A program made the position numbers and the translations under genes. Below are positions 17,133 through 26,766 of a DNA stretch of 64,000 nt, one piece after another. Source of the stretch: Bacillus_BD sp963787345 (lineage in GTDB: Bacteria; Bacillota; Bacilli; Bacillales; Cytobacillaceae). The notes below the pieces were generated by a model. That model saw nothing but the letters and a program-made list of their open reading frames with translations. It searched no databases and was not told where the DNA came from. The stretch is taken from the NCBI GenBank assembly GCA_963787345.1, contig CAWBCW010000027.1, positions 186,001-250,000 of the forward strand. Reading direction: 5' to 3'. Each line of letters starts with the position of its first letter. Within the stretch, counting starts at the first letter, position 1.

Positions 17133-18392
17133 TCACTTCGGAATCGAATGATCTTGAGTTGGAACTCGCAGTAACAGTATGCCACCAATTATAAATAAAA
17201 CGACAAGACTGAAAACTCCACTATTTGTACTTCCGGTCATTTGAGCTGTTATACCGACAAGCAACGGCCCTAATATTGCGGCAAACTTTCCGAAGACACT
17301 GTAAAATCCAAAGAACTCATTAGATGACTCTTTCGGTACTAATTTTGCAAAATAGGAGCGGCTCAACGCTTGAATCCCACCCTGTGAAGTCCCGACTAAC
17401 ATCGCCAAAATCCAAAAGTCTAAAGCCGAATCAAGAAAATAGGCATAACCACAAACAATAATATAAATCACGATTCCTACCATTATCATCGTCTTTTCGT
17501 TATATTTTCCTGCCAACTTTCCAAATAAAATTGTAAAAGGTGCTGCTACTACTTGTGTCACGAATAATACAATTAATAGCGTTGTAGATGAAATTCCTAA
17601 ATCCGATCCAAATACAGTCGACATATTGATAACCGTATGAACACCATCAATATAAAAAAAGTAAGCTAACAAGAAGACGAATATTGGTTTATATTCCTTA
17701 ATGTTTTTAAATGTTTTATACAACTTTTTAAAACTAGTCGAAACCGGATTCGAAACCCGATCAACATAGTATCTCTGTTCGACGCTTTTTAACATTGGAA
17801 TCGTAAAAAAACCCCACCATAAAGCAGTGATGACAAAAGCAATTTGACTTGCAATCGTTACGGATAATGGAAGAATGTTTAATTGTGCTATCATAATAAG
17901 GCCAATTGAGATAACAAACGGGATAATACTACCTATATACCCTAATGCAAATCCGTTTGCAGAAATCTTCTCCATTCTTTCTTCTGTCGTCACATCCACG
18001 AGAAAAGCATCATAAAAAATATTCGCACCTGTAAAACCGATCGATGTGAGAATAAAACAAACGAGCAAAATCATCCATTGACCACTTGGAACAACAGCAA
18101 GCATAAGGGTAAAAACAATCCCTAACGCAGCGAAAATGATAAAAAAACGTTTTTTAAAGCCTTTGAAATCTGCAATCGTTCCTAAAACGGGTGCTAAAAC
18201 GGATACAATTAAGGTCGAAAGTGAATTCGCATACCCCCAAAAAGCAGTAGAAGTGGCAGCATCAATACCAGCTTCCGCTGCCGAAGCCTTAAAATACAAA
18301 GGCAGTATAGCTGTTACGACAATAAGGGCGTAAGCTGAATTAGCCCAATCATAAAAAGCCCAACTTCGTTCGGATGCTGTCATTTTTTTCAT
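17133..18392 (-). CDS. MFS transporter, UMF1/Atg22-like family (YxiO type)
   Basis: 419 residues, twelve hydrophobic segments. The N-terminus ERSWAFYDWANSAYA is the signature of the bacterial UMF1 branch of the major facilitator superfamily, which includes B. subtilis YxiO. ATG with GGAGGG upstream. In fungi the related Atg22 exports amino acids from vacuoles; the bacterial substrate is unknown. Single-gene unit. Confidence 0.8.
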   Translation of the reverse strand: MKKMTASERSWAFYDWANSAYALIVVTAILPLYFKASAAEAGIDAATSTAFWGYANSLSTLIVSVLAPVLGTIADFKGFKKRFFIIFAALGIVFTLMLAVVPSGQWMILLVCFILTSIGFTGANIFYDAFLVDVTTEERMEKISANGFALGYIGSIIPFVISIGLIMIAQLNILPLSVTIASQIAFVITALWWGFFTIPMLKSVEQRYYVDRVSNPVSTSFKKLYKTFKNIKEYKPIFVFLLAYFFYIDGVHTVINMSTVFGSDLGISSTTLLIVLFVTQVVAAPFTILFGKLAGKYNEKTMIMVGIVIYIIVCGYAYFLDSALDFWILAMLVGTSQGGIQALSRSYFAKLVPKESSNEFFGFYSVFGKFAAILGPLLVGITAQMTGSTNSGVFSLVVLFIIGGILLLRVPTQDHSIPK

Positions 18393-18541
18393 AGCTAACC
18401 CTCCAGAGATCGAATATGTGACTCTAAAACGGCGGACCTATGATCCTACTTTAATCACTTTGAGCTCCTTCTAGTTTACTATGGGAACAGCCATTATTAT
18501 TAAAAAATGGTAAAAAAATTATTAAGTTTTCCGAAGAATAT

Positions 18542-18570
18542 AAAAAACGCTCGGAGCTTTTCTCCGAGCG
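18542..18570 (-). terminator. Terminator of the ytxJ-glutaredoxin operon
   Basis: CGCTCGGAG / CTCCGAGCG, 9-bp stem, followed by TTTTTT on the minus strand. Confidence 0.92.
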
Positions 18571-18577
18571 TACTACG

Positions 18578-18817
18578 TTATTTCTTTATTGATTGAATTA
18601 ATTCGATCACTTCAGGGTTGAATCCTTTTACCGCACGATCCCCTACAACCGTAACAGGGACACCTAAGAAACCAAACTTCTCAACTTCTTCTTGGTATTC
18701 TTCATTTTTCAATACATCGCGTACTTCAAAAGGAATTCCTTCTTCTCCCAATGCCTTCTTAACCATATCACATTCTACACAATCCGCTGTAGAATAAACG
18801 ATTACCGGATTACTCAT
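18578..18817 (-). CDS. Glutaredoxin-like small redox protein
   Basis: 79 residues from ATG 18817, with AAGGAGG upstream; the longer frame starts within the previous gene. The active site is CVEC near 12-15 (YSTADCVECDMVKK) in a thioredoxin fold, with the cis-Pro loop GVPVTVVG. A dithiol glutaredoxin/NrdH-like reductant is the likely role. Its start codon overlaps the ytxJ stop (ATGAGTAA), so it is translationally coupled to a bacillithiol-linked protein and may use the bacillithiol pool. Confidence 0.8.
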   Translation of the reverse strand: MSNPVIVYSTADCVECDMVKKALGEEGIPFEVRDVLKNEEYQEEVEKFGFLGVPVTVVGDRAVKGFNPEVIELIQSIKK

Positions 18818-19139
18818 TTCCAATAGCCTCCTTAATCGCATCCTTTTTAATTTTCCAGTGCGAAGTATTCCATTGTACTTCTCCATTTTCAATTAAGAAA
18901 ATTTGCGGTGATTCATGCTTAATTCCAAAATCCTCCGCAATTTGATTAGATACAGGTCGATCTTCAATAACATGAACAACTGCTGCTGATGTAGGATTTT
19001 CACTCACAAACCCTTGAAATTCATCATATGCTTTTGCACTGATCGGACAGGTTGTACTATGCTTAAATAATAATTGTTTTCCAGGTTGCTTGACAAATTC
19101 ATGTAGTTCTTCAATACTATGTAACTGCTTAACAGCCAT
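18810..19139 (-). CDS. ytxJ: Bacilliredoxin-like monothiol protein YtxJ
   Basis: 109 residues from ATG 19139 (AAAGGGTG upstream). Thioredoxin fold with a single active Cys in LLFKHSTTCPISAKAYDEF and the cis-Pro region ESPQIFLIENG. This family is proposed to remove bacillithiol from protein thiols in Firmicutes. First gene of a two-gene redox operon. Confidence 0.85.
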   Translation of the reverse strand: MAVKQLHSIEELHEFVKQPGKQLLFKHSTTCPISAKAYDEFQGFVSENPTSAAVVHVIEDRPVSNQIAEDFGIKHESPQIFLIENGEVQWNTSHWKIKKDAIKEAIGNE

Positions 19140-19231
19140 TACGAACACCCTTTCTTTATACAGTAACGATTATTTTCCTTTCATACATTAACATATGAAA
19201 TCCAAAATCACTAATTTTTTGCTCTACATCC

Positions 19232-19266
19232 AAAAATCCAGTTATTCATTACAAATAACTGGATTT
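19232..19266 (-). terminator. htpG terminator
   Basis: AAATCCAGTTATT pairs with AATAACTGGATTT, T-rich on the minus strand. Confidence 0.88.
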
Positions 19267-19277
19267 CAATGATTTTC

Positions 19278-21158
19278 TTAGGAAATCATAACTTTACAAA
19301 TATCATTTGTAAACTCAACTGGGTCTTGAATTGGCAGTCCTTCGATAAGCAGCGCTTGGTTGTATAGAAGGTTCGTGAATAAACTCAATTTATCTTTATC
19401 CCCTTCATAAGCCTGTTTCAATGATTGGAATACCTCATGATGCGCATTAATTTCTAGCACTTTATCTGCTTTGACTTCTTGATCATTTGGCATCGCATTT
19501 AATACTTTTTCCATTTCAATCGAAATTTCTCCATCAGCCGTTAAACATACTGGATGATTTTTTAGTCGTTTCGATATGCGCACATCCTTCACTTTTCCTG
19601 CTAAAATGTCTTTCATTGCATCGAAGAGTTCTTTATTTTCCTTCGTTTCCTCTTCTGTTTCTTTCTCGTCCTCCGCTTCAATCCCAAGATCTCCGCTTGA
19701 TACAGATTTGAATTCTTTCTCTTTATAAGTCATGAGCATTTTAATCGCAAACTCATCAATTTCATCTGTGAAGTATAAAATTTCATACCCTTTATCGGCC
19801 ACTAATTCCGTTTGTGGCAATTTATCAATTCGTTCATTCGATTCGCCCGTTGCATAGTAAATATACTTTTGATCTTCTGGCATTCTCGATACGTATTCAT
19901 CCAATGTTACGAGCTTTTTCTCTTTAGATGAGTAGAACATTAATAAATCCTGTAAAACATCTTTATGTTGCCCAAAATCATTGTACACGCCAAACTTTAA
20001 CTGTCTGCCAAAAGCACTATAGAATGTTTCATATTTTTCTCGTTCATTTTTTAATAGGCTTTGTAATTCACTCTTTATTTTCTTATTAATATTTTTGGCA
20101 ATTCGTTGTAATTGACGGTCATGTTGCAGCATTTCTCTAGAAATATTAAGCGATAAATCCTCTGAGTCAACCAGCCCTTTTACAAAACTAAAATAATCTG
20201 GCAAGAGGTCTGCACATTTTTCCATGATAAGTACACCATTTGAATAAAGTTCTAACCCTTTTTCATATTCTTTAGAATAGTAATCAAATGGCATGTTTTC
20301 AGGAATGTAAAGAATCGCATGATAGCGAATCGCTCCATCAACACTTGTATGAATCGATTTTAATGGTTTATCAAAACCATAATGTTTTTCTTGATAGAAC
20401 TTTTCATAGTCCTCGTCCGTTAACTCAGTTTTATTTTTCTTCCAGATTGGAACCATGCTATTAATGATTTCTTCTTCACTGTATTGCTCAAATTCATTTT
20501 CGCTATCTTCTTTCGGTCTACTTTTTGTCACATCCATTTTAATCGGATAACGGATAAAATCTGAATACTTTTTAATGATCGATTTTAGACGGAATTCTTC
20601 TAAAAACTCTTCATAGTTTTCGTCTTCTGTATTTTCTTTTATCTTTAATGTAATCTCGGTACCAACCGAATCTTTCTCAGCCTTTACAACCGTGTAACCA
20701 TCCGCACCTTTAGACTCCCATTTGTAAGCTTCATCACTGTTCAATGCTTTACTTATGACAGTTACAACATCCGCAACCATAAACGCTGCATAAAAACCAA
20801 CCCCAAATTGGCCGATAATATCATATCCATCTTTAATTTCATTTTCATTTTTAAATGCAAGCGATCCGCTTTTTGCAATTACTCCTAGGTTGTTTTCAAG
20901 CTCTTCTTTTGTCATCCCAATTCCGGTATCGATAATCTTTAAAGTCCGATCGTCTTTGTTCGGGATCACTTTTATGTAATAATCATCTTGATTAAATTGT
21001 AAGTTATCATCTGTTAATGCTTTGTAATAAATTTTGTCAATCGCATCACTTGCATTGGAGATTAATTCTCGCAAAAATACTTCCTTATGTGTATAAATCG
21101 AATTAATCATTAAATCCAATAACCTTTTTGACTCTGCTTGAAACTGTTTCTTTTCCAT
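19278..21158 (-). CDS. htpG: Molecular chaperone HtpG (Hsp90)
   Basis: 626 residues from ATG 21158 with GAAAGGAG upstream, the same length as in B. subtilis. The GHKL ATP site is clear: ELISNASDAIDK near 30-41, DTGIGM near 76-81, and the lid/G-loop GQFGVGFYAAFMV. Middle and C-terminal dimerisation domains follow. It folds and remodels client proteins in the cytoplasm. A perfect CIRCE operator lies in its promoter. Confidence 0.97.
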   Translation of the reverse strand: MEKKQFQAESKRLLDLMINSIYTHKEVFLRELISNASDAIDKIYYKALTDDNLQFNQDDYYIKVIPNKDDRTLKIIDTGIGMTKEELENNLGVIAKSGSLAFKNENEIKDGYDIIGQFGVGFYAAFMVADVVTVISKALNSDEAYKWESKGADGYTVVKAEKDSVGTEITLKIKENTEDENYEEFLEEFRLKSIIKKYSDFIRYPIKMDVTKSRPKEDSENEFEQYSEEEIINSMVPIWKKNKTELTDEDYEKFYQEKHYGFDKPLKSIHTSVDGAIRYHAILYIPENMPFDYYSKEYEKGLELYSNGVLIMEKCADLLPDYFSFVKGLVDSEDLSLNISREMLQHDRQLQRIAKNINKKIKSELQSLLKNEREKYETFYSAFGRQLKFGVYNDFGQHKDVLQDLLMFYSSKEKKLVTLDEYVSRMPEDQKYIYYATGESNERIDKLPQTELVADKGYEILYFTDEIDEFAIKMLMTYKEKEFKSVSSGDLGIEAEDEKETEEETKENKELFDAMKDILAGKVKDVRISKRLKNHPVCLTADGEISIEMEKVLNAMPNDQEVKADKVLEINAHHEVFQSLKQAYEGDKDKLSLFTNLLYNQALLIEGLPIQDPVEFTNDICKVMIS

Positions 21159-21207
21159 ATAAATTTCTCCTTTCAATGCTTCTTTACGCAGTGATTTTAA
21201 CATAAAT

Positions 21208-21248
21208 AGTATAGCAAATTATTAGCACTCTCTCAACCCGAGTGCTAA
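21208..21248 (-). promoter_or_regulatory. SigA promoter with perfect CIRCE operator (HrcA site)
   Basis: TTAGCACTC (21222-21230), nine bases, GAGTGCTAA (21240-21248): an exact CIRCE inverted repeat. On the minus strand TTGAGA (21236-21231) lies within it and, 17 bp later, TATACT (21213-21208). HrcA bound here would block the promoter until heat stress. Confidence 0.93.
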
Positions 21249-21257
21249 TCACCATAT

Positions 21258-21290
21258 AAAAAAAAGATCCCAGCGATATTCTAGGATCTT
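21258..21290 (-). terminator. fabF terminator
   Basis: AAGATCC and GGATCTT arms with an imperfect inner stem, followed by eight T on the minus strand. Confidence 0.85.
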
Positions 21291-21300
21291 CATTGATAGC

Positions 21301-22542
21301 TTAACCTTCAAACTTTCTGAAAACTAATGTCGCATTATGTCCACCAAATCCTAGTGAATTCGACACCACGACATTCACCTGCTTTTCTCTAGCTGTATTT
21401 GGGACATAATCCAAATCCAGTTCCTCGTCAGGCGTTTCGTAATGAATTGTCGGCGGAATCATCGAATCTCGAATAGATAGAATTGAAAAGATCGCCTCAA
21501 CCGCACCAGCCGCCCCTAACATATGTCCAGTCATCGATTTAGTTGAACTGATCGCTAACTTGTAGGCATGGTCTTTGAATACTGTTTTAATCGCCTTCGT
21601 CTCATAAAGATCATTTAATGGCGTTGATGTTCCGTGTGCATTAATATATTCAACTTCAGTTGGATCGATACCGGCATCATCCAATGCATGTTTGATTGCA
21701 CGCGCAGCACCTTCTCCTTCTGGAGCTGGAGAAGTAATATGATAGGCATCCCCCGTCGCTCCATAGCCAATAATTTCACCGTAAATTTTTGCACCGCGGG
21801 CTTTCGCATGCTGAAGTTCTTCTAAAATTAAAATTCCAGAACCTTCAGCAATAATAAATCCATCGCGATTTTTATCAAAAGGACGGCATGCTGTTTGCGG
21901 GTCGGGATTCGTTGACAGAGCCGTCATATTTGAAAAGCCTGCAATCGTCATTTCCGTAATTGTCGCTTCAGTCCCTCCAGCAATCATTGCATCGGCATTG
22001 CCATTTTGAATCGCACGGAATGCATCACCAATTGAGTTTGCTCCTGATGCACATGCAGTGACAGAAGCGTTATTTATCCCCTTTGCTCCTATTTCAATGG
22101 AGACCCTTCCTGCAGCCATATCCGGAATAAACATCGGAATCGTAAAAGGGTTAACCCTTCTCTGTCCTTTTTCTAAGAACTTTTTATGCTGTTCTTCAAA
22201 CTCTCCTAAACCACCAATCCCTGAACCAATCCAAACACCCACTCGTTCTGGATTTATATTTTCACCGACTCTAAGGCCCGCATCTTCAACTGCCATTTTA
22301 CTTGCAGCAATTGCTAATTGACTAAAACGTCCCATTCTTCGCGCTTCTTTACGATCCATATATTCTTCAGGCTTAAAACCTTTAACCTCGCCTGCGAGCT
22401 TCACATCTACTTTATCTAAATTGATTGATTGCGCAATTTCAATTCCTGAAATTCCGTTTTTGATATTTTCCCATGTTGACCAAACATCATTTCCTAACGG
22501 GGTCAAAGCCCCAATCCCTGTAATCACAACTCTATTTTTCAT
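21301..22542 (-). CDS. fabF: 3-oxoacyl-[acyl-carrier-protein] synthase II FabF
   Basis: 413 residues. Catalytic Cys164 (TACASGANS), His303 (NAHGTSTPL) and His340 (TGHMLGAAG) are all present, as in condensing enzymes of type II fatty acid synthesis. It elongates acyl chains by joining acyl groups to malonyl-ACP. FabH and an acyl carrier protein are not in the window; the gene stands alone, with fabI about 38 kb away. No clear FapR operator is visible upstream. Confidence 0.96.
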   Translation of the reverse strand: MKNRVVITGIGALTPLGNDVWSTWENIKNGISGIEIAQSINLDKVDVKLAGEVKGFKPEEYMDRKEARRMGRFSQLAIAASKMAVEDAGLRVGENINPERVGVWIGSGIGGLGEFEEQHKKFLEKGQRRVNPFTIPMFIPDMAAGRVSIEIGAKGINNASVTACASGANSIGDAFRAIQNGNADAMIAGGTEATITEMTIAGFSNMTALSTNPDPQTACRPFDKNRDGFIIAEGSGILILEELQHAKARGAKIYGEIIGYGATGDAYHITSPAPEGEGAARAIKHALDDAGIDPTEVEYINAHGTSTPLNDLYETKAIKTVFKDHAYKLAISSTKSMTGHMLGAAGAVEAIFSILSIRDSMIPPTIHYETPDEELDLDYVPNTAREKQVNVVVSNSLGFGGHNATLVFRKFEG

Positions 22543-22757
22543 AAATTTTTATTCTCTCCTATATTCTATCCTTCATTATTTATCCAAATTAAGGAGTCTA
22601 GCGAAGTCTGTTATACTCCTTTTGTAGTCAATTTTAACTTTGATTTCTACTTTATTATACATACGAATAACTAATAAAATCCAACATAACCTTCATCGCT
22701 TTAATTCTAGTGAAATCTTCAGTATGATTATATTAGTGAAAATACGGGGGGATAATT

Positions 22758-23474
22758 ATGAATTATCATTTAACTCCATTAAGTGATCATGGAATTATAA
22801 TTGAATTGGGCAATGAAATCAATACCAATACATATTCACATGTCCAAATTATTTCAAACTATTTAGAAGAAAACCCTTTCCAATGGATGACAGAATATGT
22901 ACCTGCTTTTACAACAGTTACCATTTATTATAACCCACAAACCATTTTCTTGTCCCATGGTTCAAATACACTTCCATTTGATTATGTAAAGAAACAGGTA
23001 AATCAGATGCTGCTCCAATTACAATCAAAAACAAGCCTACCAGCAAATGTCATTGAAGTACCTGTTTGCTATGGAGGTGAATGGGGACCTGATATTGAAA
23101 TCGTTGCAAGCATGAATCGTCTATCAATCGAAGAGGTTATTAGAATCCATACATCTAATCGCTATCAAGTGTATATGATTGGTTTTGCACCGGGATTTCC
23201 TTATCTTGGAGGATTATCCACTAAGTTAGCAACACCAAGAAAACAATCCCCCAGGTTGGCCATTCCCGCAGGCTCTGTTGGAATAGCTGGTAATCAAACA
23301 GGTATTTACCCTCTTGAAACTCCCGGAGGTTGGCAAATTATTGGGAAAACACCTCTTCAACTATTCCGCCCTACGAACGATCCTCCATGTCTATTAAAAG
23401 CGGGAGATCAAATTGTCTTTAAATCGATTAGTAAAGAGGAATTTTACAAACGGGAGGGCAGTCTTCAAGTATGA
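22758..23474 (+). CDS. pxpB: 5-oxoprolinase subunit PxpB
   Basis: 238 residues. ATG with GGGGGG seven bases before. The cyclophilin-like KipI family motif YMIGFAPGFPYLGGL (about 137-151) and the GSVGIAGNQTGIYP loop are present. With PxpA and PxpC it forms the ATP-dependent enzyme that opens 5-oxoproline to glutamate. Overlaps pxpC by four bases (ATGA). Confidence 0.93.
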   Translation: MNYHLTPLSDHGIIIELGNEINTNTYSHVQIISNYLEENPFQWMTEYVPAFTTVTIYYNPQTIFLSHGSNTLPFDYVKKQVNQMLLQLQSKTSLPANVIEVPVCYGGEWGPDIEIVASMNRLSIEEVIRIHTSNRYQVYMIGFAPGFPYLGGLSTKLATPRKQSPRLAIPAGSVGIAGNQTGIYPLETPGGWQIIGKTPLQLFRPTNDPPCLLKAGDQIVFKSISKEEFYKREGSLQV

Positions 23475-24496
23475 TTACCATTCTAAAGCCAGGGTTTCTA
23501 ACAACAATACAAGATATAGGTCGCTACGGGTATCAAAAATATGGTGTAGTTACTAGCGGAGCAATGGATTCTATCTCACTAAGACTAGCAAACTTATTAG
23601 TTGGGAATGAAGAAAATCAACCCGCACTTGAAATGACGATACAAGGACCTCATATTCGATTTGAACAAGATTCATTAATCGCCATAACAGGAGGAGATCT
23701 CTCTCCGACGATCGAACAAACTCCAATCCCTCTTTGGAAAGCGATTTTTGTAAAAAAAGGCACAGAATTGAAATTCACAAAACCTCAGACTGGCTGTAGA
23801 GCTTATTTAGCGATAACAGGAGGCTTCGACATTCCAATGGTGATGGGAAGTAGCTCAACCTACCTTCGGGCCAACATTGGAGGCTTTAGAGGGAGACCTT
23901 TAAAAGCCCGGGATCAACTTTCTATTTTTCCACCGAAACAACGAATGTTTAAAGCTCTCGAACAAGTTCGGCAAAGGCTGGAAAACTATGCCTTCATTGA
24001 AATGAACTGGTCCATTTCAACGGAATATATTCCTAAGTTCAGTTCTCACCCAATCATTCGGATTATAAAAGGGCGTGATTATCATGCATTTACTCAGGAA
24101 TCTCAATATCAAGTATTTCACGAACCCTTTTCAATAACGCCTAACTCCGATCGAATGGGTTATCGCTTGTCAGGGCCTTTATTAAAATTAAATGAGCAAA
24201 AGGAAATGATTTCAGCAGCAGTCACATTTGGAACGATTCAAGTACCATCAGAAGGTAACCCAATTATCCTTATGGCCGATCGACAAACAACTGGCGGATA
24301 CCCAATTATCGGCGAAGTTGCTACTGTTGATTTACCCTTGTTAGCTCAAACAAAGCCTGGTGACTCCCTTTCCTTTTCTGAAATTACTCATAAGGATGCA
24401 CAGCTCCTTTATTTAAAAAATGAGCAGAACATTCGATCGATCAAACATGGAATCATACAAAAATATCGAAAGGAAGCCAAGTATGTACAAAATTGA
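23471..24496 (+). CDS. pxpC: 5-oxoprolinase subunit PxpC
   Basis: 341 residues of the KipA/biotin-dependent carboxyltransferase-like family: GFLTTIQDIGRYGYQKYGV at the N-terminus, AITGGDL and DRMGYRLSGP downstream. Partner of PxpB, to which it is translationally coupled; its end overlaps pxpA. Confidence 0.93.
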   Translation: MITILKPGFLTTIQDIGRYGYQKYGVVTSGAMDSISLRLANLLVGNEENQPALEMTIQGPHIRFEQDSLIAITGGDLSPTIEQTPIPLWKAIFVKKGTELKFTKPQTGCRAYLAITGGFDIPMVMGSSSTYLRANIGGFRGRPLKARDQLSIFPPKQRMFKALEQVRQRLENYAFIEMNWSISTEYIPKFSSHPIIRIIKGRDYHAFTQESQYQVFHEPFSITPNSDRMGYRLSGPLLKLNEQKEMISAAVTFGTIQVPSEGNPIILMADRQTTGGYPIIGEVATVDLPLLAQTKPGDSLSFSEITHKDAQLLYLKNEQNIRSIKHGIIQKYRKEAKYVQN

Positions 24497-25259
24497 TTTA
24501 AACTGTGATATGGGTGAAAGCTTTGGTACCTACCAGCTAGGTAATGACGAAGAGATTTTAGATTTTGTTACTTCCGCTAATATTGCCTGCGGTTTCCACG
24601 CTGGAGACCCAACGACAATGAGAAAAACAGTTAAGATGGCTTTAGAAAAAAATGTCGCCATCGGAGTACATCCAGGATTACCAGATCTGGCAGGTTTCGG
24701 CAGGAGAAATATACAGATTACACCAGAAGAAGCTTATGACCTCGTTCTCTATCAAGTTGGAGCATTATCTGCCTTTGTTAAAGCAGAAGGAGGTAAACTT
24801 CAGCACGTAAAACCCCATGGTGCCTTATATAATATGGCAGCTAGAGATTATTCCTTATCTCTGTCCATCGCAAAGGCCATCTACCGGATGGATCCAGAAC
24901 TCATTCTCTTTGGTTTAGCAGGAAGTGAACTGATTAAAGCTGGGGAAAAAGTTGGTTTACGTTGTGCAAATGAGGTATTTTCAGATCGCACCTATCAACA
25001 AGATGGGACATTAACCCCAAGAACGAATTCAAATGCAATCATACACACACAAGAGAGAGCTGTTAATCAGGTCATTCGCATGATCAAAGAGGGAAAGGTC
25101 CTTTCCCAACAGGGACTAGATGTACCGATAAATGCGCAGACCATATGTATTCATGGAGACAACAAACACGCATTAGAATTTGCAAAACACCTTTCATCCT
25201 CCCTATTAAATGAAAAAGTCACGGTAGTGAAGGCGGCAGATTTATTTAATCTTGATTAA
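24483..25259 (+). CDS. pxpA: 5-oxoprolinase subunit PxpA (LamB/YcsF family)
   Basis: 258 residues from ATG 24483, with AAAGGAAG upstream inside pxpC. DLNCDMGES, ACGFHAGDP and HVKPHGALYN are the characteristic acidic and histidine motifs of the family. Last gene of pxpBCA. The order B-C-A is one of the usual arrangements. Confidence 0.95.
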   Translation: MYKIDLNCDMGESFGTYQLGNDEEILDFVTSANIACGFHAGDPTTMRKTVKMALEKNVAIGVHPGLPDLAGFGRRNIQITPEEAYDLVLYQVGALSAFVKAEGGKLQHVKPHGALYNMAARDYSLSLSIAKAIYRMDPELILFGLAGSELIKAGEKVGLRCANEVFSDRTYQQDGTLTPRTNSNAIIHTQERAVNQVIRMIKEGKVLSQQGLDVPINAQTICIHGDNKHALEFAKHLSSSLLNEKVTVVKAADLFNLD

Positions 25260-25367
25260 AGCGATTCAACTAAATCAATATCATCATCAGTACAGATACA
25301 CAATTACAAAACAGGAAACTATTAATGTTTAATTTATGTAAAATAAAAAGATCCTCCTATAAAAGCT

Positions 25368-25395
25368 AAAAGCTGTCCCGAAAGACAGCTTTTTT
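25368..25395. terminator. Terminator between pxpA and the FAH gene
   Basis: AAAAGCTGTC / GACAGCTTTT stem with CCGAAA loop and T-run on the + side; A-rich on the other. Confidence 0.88.
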
Positions 25396-25403
25396 CAATT
25401 AGC

Positions 25404-26267
25404 TTATTCTAAAACATTCACTAAAGTCCCAATATCTTCAATATAAACCTTCACTTCATCTCCTGATTTCAACCAAACCTGCTGGTCCTCTGGATATCCT
25501 AATATCACTCCATCCGGTGTTCCTGAAAAAATGAGATCACCTGGTTTTAATGTAAGATGCTGCGATAAATAACTAATTATCGTTGCACAATCAAAAATCA
25601 TATCTCTAGTATTAGCTGATTGACGTAATTCCCCATTAACCCTCAATTGAATATCCAAGTTGGTTGGATCTAATTCATCAGCTGTTACTAACTCAGGTCC
25701 GATCGGAGCAAATTCATCACATGTTTTTCCTAATAACCACTGTCCCGTTCGAAATTGAAGATCACGTGCGGACAAATCATTCCCCACCGTATAGCCAAAA
25801 ACATAAGACAATGCTTCTTCTTTTGAAACATTCACTGCTTCTTTTCCAATTACAATGACTAATTCCGCCTCATAATCAAACTTTTCAGCATTATGCGGAA
25901 GTGTGATCATTTGTTTGTGTGCCGACAATGCGTTATTAAACTTACTAAATAAAACAGGCGAAGTTGGAATTTCCATATTGGATTCTTTCGCGTGATCTAC
26001 ATAGTTTAATCCGACACAAATAATTTTTTCTGGCTGTGTAATACATGGTGCATATAAAATTTCCTCTTCAGAAAGGTATGACACATCTTTTGTTGTTAAA
26101 TCGTTTAATTGTAAAAGTGCCCTTTCCCCATCTTGGATTACTTCTTCAATTGTGGTTGGAACGTCTAATGACAATAATGTTGCTTCTTGTTTAACATCGA
26201 TGATCCCCTTATCTGTTTTAACCCCTAATGAAATTTGATCTCCAACTCTAAATTGTATAAATCTCAC
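25404..26267 (-). CDS. Fumarylacetoacetate hydrolase family protein
   Basis: 287 residues from GTG 26267, nine bases after AGGAGG. The C-terminal FAH domain runs from about 75: ICVGLNYVDHAKE, FDYEAELVIVIG (metal-binding Glu residues), GNDLSARDLQ, PGDLIFSGTPDGV. The family cleaves or decarboxylates oxo-acids such as acylpyruvates or oxaloacetate. Close relatives in Bacillus are YisK-like; the true substrate is not shown by the sequence. Confidence 0.85.
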   Translation of the reverse strand: MRFIQFRVGDQISLGVKTDKGIIDVKQEATLLSLDVPTTIEEVIQDGERALLQLNDLTTKDVSYLSEEEILYAPCITQPEKIICVGLNYVDHAKESNMEIPTSPVLFSKFNNALSAHKQMITLPHNAEKFDYEAELVIVIGKEAVNVSKEEALSYVFGYTVGNDLSARDLQFRTGQWLLGKTCDEFAPIGPELVTADELDPTNLDIQLRVNGELRQSANTRDMIFDCATIISYLSQHLTLKPGDLIFSGTPDGVILGYPEDQQVWLKSGDEVKVYIEDIGTLVNVLE

Positions 26268-26496
26268 TTTTCTTATCCTCCTATTTTCCTTAAACACGGA
26301 AAGATTTCTCAATATAATTAATTCTCCCACTGTTCAATAAATTCCTCTATACCTTCAATTCTTTTAATAAAAATAAAGATATATTCACAATCCATCTATT
26401 GTAAATATATAAAATTAGTTGTACTTTTATAATAACAGAATTTTCAAAAAATGGAGGGGTGAAAACAGTTAAGATAAAATCCATAAAAATTTATAA

Positions 26497-26522
26497 AAAC
26501 CTACAATTTATTTTGTAGGTTT
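26497..26522 (-). terminator. Terminator overlapping the end of the RHH gene
   Basis: AAACCTACAA and TTGTAGGTTT flank the stop codon; the minus-strand reading continues TTTATAAATTTTT. Confidence 0.75.
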
Positions 26523-26675
26523 ACGCTTAGAAAGCAAGTCCTCAATGGCTTCATCTAGAAGTTTGCTCATTGGAATCTTAGTTTCGTTAGATAGATTTTT
26601 AAGGTTCTCGTATAAGTCCATACGAACTGTATTAGATAATACTTTTCTTGTTCTAAGTCCACGATTTTTACTCAT
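26508..26675 (-). CDS. Ribbon-helix-helix protein accompanying tnpB
   Basis: 55 residues: LRTRKVLSNTVRMDLYENLK, then NETKIPMSKLLDEAIEDLL, the beta-helix-helix pattern of CopG/Arc-type DNA binders. It is divergent from tnpB with 91 bp between starts, a placement often seen for IS605-group elements in Bacillus. It may repress tnpB or bind the element end. The ribosome site is weak (AGAGATGATG). Confidence 0.7.
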   Translation of the reverse strand: MSKNRGLRTRKVLSNTVRMDLYENLKNLSNETKIPMSKLLDEAIEDLLSKRKPTK

Positions 26676-26766
26676 ATTTCATCATCTCTAAACAAGTATA
26701 TATTTAACTCTATTTACTTTCGACTACATTCAATCAAAAGTATAATAGAGTTAAGGTGGTGAAGAT

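Noticed and set aside
22543..22757. FapR operator before fabF
   Set aside because: No TTAGTACC-like inverted repeat is present, unlike before fabI.
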